Of a stretch of DNA of 5,025 bases, positions 1 through 5,025 are shown piece after piece. A program made the translations under genes and the position numbers. The stretch lies in contig DNNT01000296.1 of assembly GCA_003497545.1 (NCBI GenBank), positions 1-5,025 of the forward strand. Direction: 5' to 3'. The notes under the pieces were generated by a model, which did no database searches, was not told the DNA's origin, and saw only the letters and a program-made list of their open reading frames with translations. The stretch is from Arenimonas sp. Its GTDB lineage: Bacteria > Pseudomonadota > Gammaproteobacteria > Xanthomonadales > Xanthomonadaceae. Numbering within the stretch: position 1 is the first letter of the stretch; each line of letters opens with the position of its first letter.

Positions 1-2
1 CC

Positions 3-2786
3 GCCGAAGCCGCTGCCGCCGAAACCGGCGCCGCCGATGACTTCTACGGCATGTCGCTTGAAGAGCTCGAGGCGCTCACGTCGCCCAATGCGCCGATCGA
101 GGCCGTCGAGCCCGCGCTGCCCGTGTCCGAAGAGCCGGTGATCGAGGCCTTCGTCGCCGACGAGTTCGTGATCGAAGAGCCAGCGATCGAAGAGGCCGTG
201 GCCGAAGCGCCGGAAGCCGAAGAAGCCGCCGCTGAAGAAGCCGTGGCCGAGGAAGTCGTCGTCGAAGAAGCCTTCGCCGAAGCGCCCGTCGCGGAGGAAC
301 ACGCGGTCTCCGACTCCCAGGTCCCGCTCGCCGTGGACCTGGAAGACCCGGACGCCGCGCTCGACACCAGCGACCTCGACGTCGACCTGCTGGACATCTT
401 CCTGGAAGAGTCCGGCGACCTGCTCGACCACTCCGACGGCCTGCTGGCGAGCCTGCGCGACAACACCAACGACCGCGAGCTCGTGGTCGGCCTGCAGCGC
501 GACCTGCACACGCTCAAGGGCGGCGCGCGCATGGCGGGCATCTTCCCGGTGGGCGAGCTGGGCCACGCCATGGAGTCCCTGCTCGAGGTCGTGGCCGAAG
601 GCCGCCGCGAACTCGACCAGACCGGCGTCGTGGTGCTCGAGCGCGCGTTCGACCGCCTGCACGTCATGGTCACCCGCGTCGGCGAGCGCAAGGCCATCGC
701 GCTGCCGGCCAACCTGATCGCGCAGATCGACGCCCTGGCCAAGGGCCAGCCGCTGGCTGCCGGCGAGGCCGCCCCGGCCGATGCCGCCGCGCCCCGCGCC
801 CCGGCCACCGAAACCGCGCTGGACCGCAAGGCCGCCGCCGCCGAGGAAGCCGTCGCCGCGCGCGCCGTGCCCGCCTACACCGGCGCCGGCCTGGCCCCGC
901 TGTCGGCGCCCATCGACGGCCTGGGAGACGAAGAGGAGGGCGGCGGCGTCCGCGCCCCGCAGGAGCAGGTGCGCATCCGCGCCGACCTGCTCGACCGCCT
1001 CGTCAACTACGCCGGCGAGGTCGCCATCTACCGCGCCCGCCTCGAACAGCAGCTCGGCGCGTTCCGCAGCAACCTCGGCGAACTCGGCCAGACCACCACG
1101 CGCCTGCGCGAACAGCTGCGCAAGCTCGACATCGAAACCGAGGCGCAGATCATCGCGCGCTACCAGCGCGAGGGCGACACCAGCGAGGAGACCTTCGATC
1201 CGCTGGAGCTCGACCGCTTCACCACCCAGCAGCAGCTGTCGCGTTCGCTGTCCGAATCGGCGGCCGACCTGACCTCGCTGCAGGGTTCGCTCGACGACCT
1301 CGTGCGCCAGTACGAAACGCTGCTGCTGCAGCAGTCGCGCGTCAGCTCGGACCTGCAGGAAGGCCTCATGCGCACGCGCATGGTGCCCTTCGACGCGCTG
1401 GTGCCGCGCCTGCGCCGCGTGCTGCGCCAGTCGGGCAGCGAAACCGGCAAGCAGGTCAACCTCAAGGTCGACGGCGCCAGCGGCGAAATGGACCGCAACG
1501 TGCTCGACCGCATGACCGCGCCGCTGGAGCACATGCTCCGCAACGCCGTCGCGCACGGCCTCGAGGCCCCGGCCGACCGCAAGAAGGCCGGCAAGCCGGA
1601 AGAGGGCACCGTCCGCATCCAGGTGATGCGCGAAGGTTCCGAAGTGGTGCTCAAGGTCAGCGACGACGGCCGCGGCCTGGACAAGGAAGCGATCCGCCGC
1701 AAGGCCATCGAGCGCGGCTTGCTCAAGGCCGACGCCGAAGTCTCCGACCAGGCGCTGTACGGCTTCATCCTCGAGACCGGCTTCTCGACCGCCGCCTCGG
1801 TCAGCCGCCTGGCCGGCCGCGGCGTGGGCATGGACGTGGTGTACAGCGAGATCCGCCAGCTCGGCGGCACGCTGATCATCGACTCGGAGGCCGGCAAGGG
1901 CTCGGTCTTCACCGTCCGCCTGCCGTTCACCCTGGCGGTCACCCAGGCGGTGTTCGTCAAGATCGGCGACACCAGCTTCGCGGTGCCCATCGCCTCGGTG
2001 CAGGGCGTGGGCCGCATCTCGCGCCAGGAGCTGGACAAGCAGCTGGCCGGCGACAACCCGAGCTTCACCTACGCCGGCGAGTCCTACGCCATCCACGACC
2101 TGGGCCGCCTGATCGGGCACGCCCAGGCCAAGGCCCAGGACAGCCTGCAGATGCCGCTGCTGCTCGCCCGCTCGGGCGACCTGCGCGCCGCCATCTGCAT
2201 CGACCAGGTGCTGGGCAGCAAGGAAATCGTGGTCAAGCCGGTGGGCCCGCAGGTCAACTCGATCCCGGGCATCTTCGGCGCCACCATCATGGGCGACGGC
2301 CGCGTGGTGGTGATCCTCGACGTCGCGCCGCTGGTGCGCCGCCAGGCCACCACCGACCGCGAGGCCGAGCTGGCCGCGGCCGCGCCGGCCGTGGTCGCCC
2401 GCCGCATCCCGGCGGTGATGGTGGTGGACGACTCGATCACCATGCGCAAGGTCACCGGCCGCGTGCTCGAGCGCCACAACTTCGAGGTACTCACGGCGAA
2501 GGACGGCGTGGACGCCATCGAGAAGATGGCCGAGCGCGTGCCCGACCTGATGCTGCTCGACATCGAGATGCCGCGCATGGACGGCTACGAGCTGGCCCAG
2601 AACATGAAGTCGGACCCGCGCCTGAAGGACGTGCCGATCATCATGATCACCTCGCGCACCGGCGACAAACACCGCCAGCGCGCCTTCGACATCGGCGTGA
2701 ACCGCTACCTCGGCAAGCCCTACCAGGAAGTCGAGCTGATGCGGAACGTGTTCGAGATGCTGGGCATGGAGCCGGTCAATGGCTGA
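3..2786 (+). CDS. chpA: ChpA/PilL-type hybrid chemotaxis histidine kinase, C-terminal part (5' end outside window)
   Basis: This is the CheA-like kinase of the Pil-Chp (type IV pilus twitching) pathway, a cytoplasmic protein that autophosphorylates and passes phosphate to response regulators. The frame is open from the left edge, and the Met at 51 has no Shine-Dalgarno and lies inside Ala/Glu-rich coding sequence, so the gene is 5'-truncated. ChpA/PilL homologues commonly exceed 2000 residues with several Hpt domains. Counting from that Met: acidic Glu/Ala linker ~17-95; Hpt ~112-215 with phospho-His 153 in LHTLKGGARM; coiled dimerisation region ~305-455 ending in LMRTRMVPF; HATPase ~485-627 with N-box Asn498/His502, G1 DDGRG at 538-542, and G2 GRGVGMD at 589-595; CheW-like domain ~628-765; receiver ~787-910 with Asp793/Asp794, phosphoacceptor Asp837, Thr867 and Lys889. 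All key kinase and receiver residues are present, so it should be active. The stop codon overlaps the next gene by 8 bp. The family call is very secure; the symbol pilL is also used. Confidence 0.96.
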   Translation, partial: AEAAAAETGAADDFYGMSLEELEALTSPNAPIEAVEPALPVSEEPVIEAFVADEFVIEEPAIEEAVAEAPEAEEAAAEEAVAEEVVVEEAFAEAPVAEEHAVSDSQVPLAVDLEDPDAALDTSDLDVDLLDIFLEESGDLLDHSDGLLASLRDNTNDRELVVGLQRDLHTLKGGARMAGIFPVGELGHAMESLLEVVAEGRRELDQTGVVVLERAFDRLHVMVTRVGERKAIALPANLIAQIDALAKGQPLAAGEAAPADAAAPRAPATETALDRKAAAAEEAVAARAVPAYTGAGLAPLSAPIDGLGDEEEGGGVRAPQEQVRIRADLLDRLVNYAGEVAIYRARLEQQLGAFRSNLGELGQTTTRLREQLRKLDIETEAQIIARYQREGDTSEETFDPLELDRFTTQQQLSRSLSESAADLTSLQGSLDDLVRQYETLLLQQSRVSSDLQEGLMRTRMVPFDALVPRLRRVLRQSGSETGKQVNLKVDGASGEMDRNVLDRMTAPLEHMLRNAVAHGLEAPADRKKAGKPEEGTVRIQVMREGSEVVLKVSDDGRGLDKEAIRRKAIERGLLKADAEVSDQALYGFILETGFSTAASVSRLAGRGVGMDVVYSEIRQLGGTLIIDSEAGKGSVFTVRLPFTLAVTQAVFVKIGDTSFAVPIASVQGVGRISRQELDKQLAGDNPSFTYAGESYAIHDLGRLIGHAQAKAQDSLQMPLLLARSGDLRAAICIDQVLGSKEIVVKPVGPQVNSIPGIFGATIMGDGRVVVILDVAPLVRRQATTDREAELAAAAPAVVARRIPAVMVVDDSITMRKVTGRVLERHNFEVLTAKDGVDAIEKMAERVPDLMLLDIEMPRMDGYELAQNMKSDPRLKDVPIIMITSRTGDKHRQRAFDIGVNRYLGKPYQEVELMRNVFEMLGMEPVNG
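99..300 (+). repeat. Glu/Ala-rich low-complexity linker in ChpA with degenerate in-frame repeats
   Basis: This stretch encodes an acidic linker built from variations on EEA, EEP, AEAP and VAEE, just before the Hpt domain. At the DNA level GCCGTGGCCGA occurs at 195-205 and again at 240-250 (45 bp apart, exactly 15 codons), and GCCGAAGCGCC occurs at 201-211 and 276-286 (75 bp, exactly 25 codons). Spacing in whole codons fits growth by in-frame slippage or duplication. It is probably a flexible spacer between phosphotransfer domains. Such linkers are common in ChpA/PilL proteins, and their length should vary between strains. Confidence 0.6.
2768..2771 (+). promoter_or_regulatory. Ribosome binding site for the CheB-like gene, inside the 3' end of chpA
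   Basis: GGAG lies 7 nt before the ATG at 2779 and inside the last codons of chpA. It supports this ATG as the start, and with the 8-bp overlap (2779-2786) it points to translational coupling between the kinase and the CheB-like protein. Confidence 0.6.
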
Positions 2787-4485
2787 GTCCGCGGTCCGCG
2801 TCGCCCTGCTGGCGCGCCCGGGTGATGCGCGCGACCAGCTGCGCCGCGCCCTGGCCGAACTCGGCGCCGAGCTGGTGGCCGAAGGCGACCCGGGCGAGCT
2901 CGACCCCGCCACCGTCGCCGGGCACTCGCCCACGCTGGTGCTGGTGAGCCTGGAGCCCGCCATCGAGGATTCGCTGGATCGTTTCGGCGACCTGTTCGCC
3001 ATGCCCGGCGTCGAGGTCATGTTCGACGACGCCGAGGTCACCCGCCAGCTCGACGGCTGGGACCTGGCGCGCTGGGCCCGCCACCTGGCCGCCAAGCTGG
3101 TCGGCGGCGACCTGCTGCCGCCCGTGCCCGGCGACGCCGACGCGCTGCCGGAAATGGACTTCGCGCCTGAACCCGGCGCGCCGCCGACGCCCGCCGAGGT
3201 GATGGCGAACGAGAAGCTCGAGGACTACGCGGCCGAATCGCTGGACCTGTCCGAGTGGGTTCCGACCCAGCCTTCGCTGGCCGACGAGCCCCAGCCGGAA
3301 TCCCTCGCCGCGCCCGCGCCGGCGGACGAGGAAGTAATCGACCTCGAACTCGACATCGGCGACCTCGAGCAGGCCCTGGGACGCATCGACGCCGACGTGG
3401 GCACCGGGCTGCGCGCCCCGGCGGCCCCGGCCGAAGACCTGGAATTCGACGCCAGCGTGCTCGACATCGACCTCTCCGCGCTGCCCGAGGAGGGCGCGCG
3501 CATGGTGGTGGCCAACGAGCCTGCGCTCGACATCGAGGAGCCGCTGCTGGCCGACATCACGCTGAGCGACGAGCCGGTCAGCTTCTCCAGCTTCAGCGAA
3601 GACGACGTGGCCGCGGCCGCGCACCTCGACGACGACGTCGCGGCCCTGGCCGCGCAGCTCGAGGCCTTCGAGGCCAACGACCAGCGCGAAACCGCCCGCG
3701 AACCCGACTTCACCCTGGCCTTCGACGCCAAGGACGCCCCGGCCGCCGCGCCGTCGGCCAGCCCGGCCGGCACCGGGCCCGCCGCCGCGGCGCCCGCGCG
3801 CGCCGGTATCGGCTTCAGCAACCTGGAACTGGTGCCGATGGACGGCGATGCGCCGGCGGCCGAACCGGTCGCCGTGGCCTTCGCACCGCCCTCGTCTGCG
3901 GCGCTCGAGCGCGGCAACGGCCTGAAGCTGGCCGCCGAGGACGCCACGCCCTCGCAGTCGATCAGCAGCGGCGCCTTGCTCGTGCTTGCCGGCCTGGGCG
4001 GTCCCGACGCCGTGCGCCAGCTGCTGGCCGGCCTCCCGCCGACGCTGCCGGTGCCGGTACTGCTCTACCAGCATCTCGACACCGGCAAGCACGACCGCCT
4101 GGTCGACCAGCTCGCCAAGGCCAGTCAGCTCCCGCTCGACCTCGCCGTCGAAGGCAAGCTGGCGTTCCCGGGCCGCGTGTCGGTGCTGGTGCCGGGCCTG
4201 GGCGCGCGCTTCGAGGGCGGCAGCCTGGAATTCACCGCCGGCGGCCAACTGGCCGACGTCGTGGCCGCGCTGCCCTCCGCCGAGAGCGGCGTGCTGGTGC
4301 TCAGCGGCGCCGATCCGGCCCTGGTGCCCGCCGTGCTGCAGCTGATGGCCGAGGGTGGCCTGGTGCTTGCCCAGGACCCCGCCGCCTGTTCCGACCCCAC
4401 CGCCGCCGACGCCGTCCAGCGCGCCGGCGCCACTGCAGCCGCCCCCGCCGACCTGGCCGCGCGGGTTTCGCAGCGCTGGCACTGA
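2779..4485 (+). CDS. chpB: ChpB-like protein: degenerate receiver-like N-terminus, long acidic linker, degenerate CheB methylesterase-like C-terminus
   Basis: A 568-residue protein in the position of ChpB, the receptor methylesterase of the Pil-Chp pathway. Residues ~5-108 look like a CheY-type fold, but the acidic pocket is missing (LLARP where LVDDS is usual) and Ser57 sits where the phosphoacceptor Asp is expected (LVLVSLEP). Residues ~110-395 are a low-complexity acidic, Ala/Pro-rich linker with repeated DLELDI/LDIDLS-like motifs. Residues ~398-566 align with the CheB esterase domain: AGLGGP (404-409) for the usual GASTGGP, YQHLD with the conserved His432, FPGRVSVLVPG (463-473), LSGADP (508-513) for LTGMGRDG, and GGLVLAQDP (526-534). 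The catalytic Ser is therefore Gly405, and the catalytic Asp falls at Ala514, although Asp512 is close. Catalysis is doubtful; a structural or regulatory role is the inference. It overlaps chpA by 8 bp and is 22 bp from chpC. The CheB-like fold is well supported; the symbol rests on gene order and fold, not on activity. Confidence 0.8.
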   Translation: MAESAVRVALLARPGDARDQLRRALAELGAELVAEGDPGELDPATVAGHSPTLVLVSLEPAIEDSLDRFGDLFAMPGVEVMFDDAEVTRQLDGWDLARWARHLAAKLVGGDLLPPVPGDADALPEMDFAPEPGAPPTPAEVMANEKLEDYAAESLDLSEWVPTQPSLADEPQPESLAAPAPADEEVIDLELDIGDLEQALGRIDADVGTGLRAPAAPAEDLEFDASVLDIDLSALPEEGARMVVANEPALDIEEPLLADITLSDEPVSFSSFSEDDVAAAAHLDDDVAALAAQLEAFEANDQRETAREPDFTLAFDAKDAPAAAPSASPAGTGPAAAAPARAGIGFSNLELVPMDGDAPAAEPVAVAFAPPSSAALERGNGLKLAAEDATPSQSISSGALLVLAGLGGPDAVRQLLAGLPPTLPVPVLLYQHLDTGKHDRLVDQLAKASQLPLDLAVEGKLAFPGRVSVLVPGLGARFEGGSLEFTAGGQLADVVAALPSAESGVLVLSGADPALVPAVLQLMAEGGLVLAQDPAACSDPTAADAVQRAGATAAAPADLAARVSQRWH

Positions 4486-4497
4486 ATTGAGTTTCCC

Positions 4498-4502
4498 GGA
4501 GG
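4498..4502 (+). promoter_or_regulatory. Strong ribosome binding site setting the chpC start
   Basis: GGAGG lies 5 nt before the ATG at 4508. It decides the start: the same frame is open upstream to an ATG at 4355, but that region lies inside the CheB-like gene and reads as a Pro-rich shadow, whereas CheW-like sequence begins right after 4508. Confidence 0.8.
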
Positions 4503-4507
4503 CAAGC

Positions 4508-4984
4508 ATGAACGCCCAGCAGCGTGACATCCGCGGCGTGTTGATCTCGGTGACCGGCGGCCGCCTGTTGCTGCCCAACGCCAGCGTCGCCGAGGTCATC
4601 ACCTATTCGGACCCGGAAGTGGTCGCCAATGCGCCGGAATGGCTGCTCGGCCGCGTGCGCTGGCGCGGCTGGCGACTGCCGCTGCTGTCGTTCTCGCGCC
4701 TGGCCGGTTGGTCGGCCGAGGACGGCCAGATGGGCGCCAAGGTGGCCGTGCTCAAGGCACTGGGCAACAACCCCAAGCTGCCGTTCTTCGCCGTGCTGTC
4801 GCAGGGCTTCCCGCGCCTGGTCACCGTGTCGGCGCCGGCGCTGCACGAATCGCACGACATGAAGGACCTGCCGCTGGGCGTGCACGCCCGCGTGACCCTC
4901 AACGACGACCCGGCGGTGGTGCCCGACCTGCTGAGCGTCGAGCTGCTCATCCAGAAGGCCCTGGACCAGGCCCAGGCGGCCTGA
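4508..4984 (+). CDS. chpC: ChpC, CheW-like adaptor of the Pil-Chp chemosensory system
   Basis: A 158-residue, single-domain CheW-like protein, close to the usual size for ChpC and CheW. It has no enzymatic motif, signal peptide or membrane segment, so it is a cytoplasmic adaptor expected to link receptor to the ChpA kinase. Visible family features are the opening strands RGVLISVTGGRLLLP (residues 9-23), the N-x-x-V-A-E-V segment (24-30), and the core LLGRVRWRGWRLPLLSFSRL (46-65), matching the CheW pattern in which G-x-x-x-x-R-G precedes P-x-(I/L). A second half follows with LPFFAVLSQGFPRLVTV (91-107) and a helix near the C-terminus. It lies 22 bp after the CheB-like gene in the same direction, so it is very likely in the same operon. 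In Pseudomonas aeruginosa chpC encodes a second CheW-like protein alongside PilI. A generic CheW is the alternative, but the gene order favours ChpC. Confidence 0.9.
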   Translation: MNAQQRDIRGVLISVTGGRLLLPNASVAEVITYSDPEVVANAPEWLLGRVRWRGWRLPLLSFSRLAGWSAEDGQMGAKVAVLKALGNNPKLPFFAVLSQGFPRLVTVSAPALHESHDMKDLPLGVHARVTLNDDPAVVPDLLSVELLIQKALDQAQAA

Positions 4985-4994
4985 GTTTCAATCG

Positions 4995-5025
4995 GTAGGA
5001 GCGGCTTCAGCCGCGAAGCTCTTCG
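4995..5025 (+). repeat. REP-like palindromic intergenic element at the right edge (cut by the window)
   Basis: Immediately after chpC, GTAGGAGCGGCTTCAGCCGC at 4995-5014 contains an inverted repeat, GCGGCT/AGCCGC around a central TC (5001-5014). It is directly followed by a second inverted repeat, CGAAG/CTTCG around a central CT (5014-5025), which reaches the window end. From memory, GTAGGAGCGGCTTCAGCCGCGA-type sequences are dispersed in many copies between genes of Xanthomonadaceae and Pseudomonas (REP elements, often linked to a TnpA-REP transposase). The hairpin could also help end the operon transcript, but no T-run is seen before the edge. Confidence 0.65.

Noticed and set aside
51..53. 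ATG at 51 as the true start of the kinase gene
   Set aside because: The frame is open to the left edge with the same Ala/Glu-rich composition, there is no Shine-Dalgarno before 51, and family members extend far upstream with further Hpt domains.
44..829. Minus-strand open frame of 261 codons opposite the start of the chpA fragment
   Set aside because: Its Ser/Ala/Thr-rich low-complexity product is the mirror of the Glu/Ala linker and Hpt region. It has no domain and is a shadow frame.
1160..2068. Minus-strand open frame of 302 codons inside chpA
   Set aside because: It lies opposite the conserved dimerisation and ATPase domains, and its Ser/Arg-rich product has no family features.
3255..4490. 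Second + strand frame (411 codons) overlapping the CheB-like gene
   Set aside because: The product is almost entirely Arg/Gly/Ala/Pro, typical of an out-of-frame reading of GC-rich DNA. No ribosome binding site is seen.
4355..4507. Upstream in-frame extension of chpC to an ATG at 4355
   Set aside because: The extra 51 codons are Pro-rich and overlap the CheB-like gene. GGAGG at 4498-4502 and the start of CheW-like sequence fix the start at 4508.
2776..4602. Very long open frame (608 codons) on the minus strand opposite the CheB-like gene
   Set aside because: It reads as Gly/Arg/His/Gln-rich sequence with no recognisable domain and spans two gene boundaries of the + strand. High GC with GC-biased third positions makes long antisense frames free of stops.
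5001..5014. Rho-independent terminator after chpC
   Set aside because: The hairpin is GC-rich but is followed by GAAGCTCTTCG rather than a T-run, so a repeat element is the better call; termination here remains possible but unsupported.

Overview
The window is very GC-rich (roughly 70% by eye, not counted) and all of its genes lie on the + strand. It holds the downstream end of a Pil-Chp type chemosensory operon, the system that controls type IV pilus twitching motility in gammaproteobacteria. The gene order (a large CheA/PilL hybrid kinase, a CheB-like protein, then a CheW-like protein) matches the chpA-chpB-chpC end of that locus. Together with the high GC, strong C/G preference at third codon positions and the palindromic repeat at the right edge, this suggests the Xanthomonadaceae/Lysobacteraceae (for example Lysobacter, Luteimonas or relatives). 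The taxonomic call is an inference.

Layout: positions 1-2786 are the C-terminal ~928 codons of ChpA/PilL, whose 5' part lies outside the window. In order they encode a Glu/Ala-rich linker, one Hpt domain, a long dimerisation region, a CheA-type ATPase domain, a CheW-like domain and a C-terminal receiver. A CheB-like gene (2779-4485) overlaps its stop codon by 8 bp. After 22 bp comes a CheW-like gene, chpC (4508-4984), with a strong ribosome binding site. The last 41 bp are non-coding and contain a dispersed-repeat-like palindrome. The window has no gene-free stretch longer than this and no RNA gene, CRISPR array or insertion sequence that I could recognise.

How the parts work together: in the Pil-Chp system, ChpA autophosphorylates while coupled through CheW-like adaptors (PilI, ChpC) to the receptor PilJ, and passes phosphate to PilG/PilH-type response regulators. 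ChpB is normally the receptor methylesterase. The most interesting point here is that the CheB-like protein appears to have lost both the catalytic Ser and the catalytic Asp of the esterase, and the phosphoacceptor Asp of its N-terminal receiver-like region. It may therefore be a scaffold or decoy rather than an enzyme.
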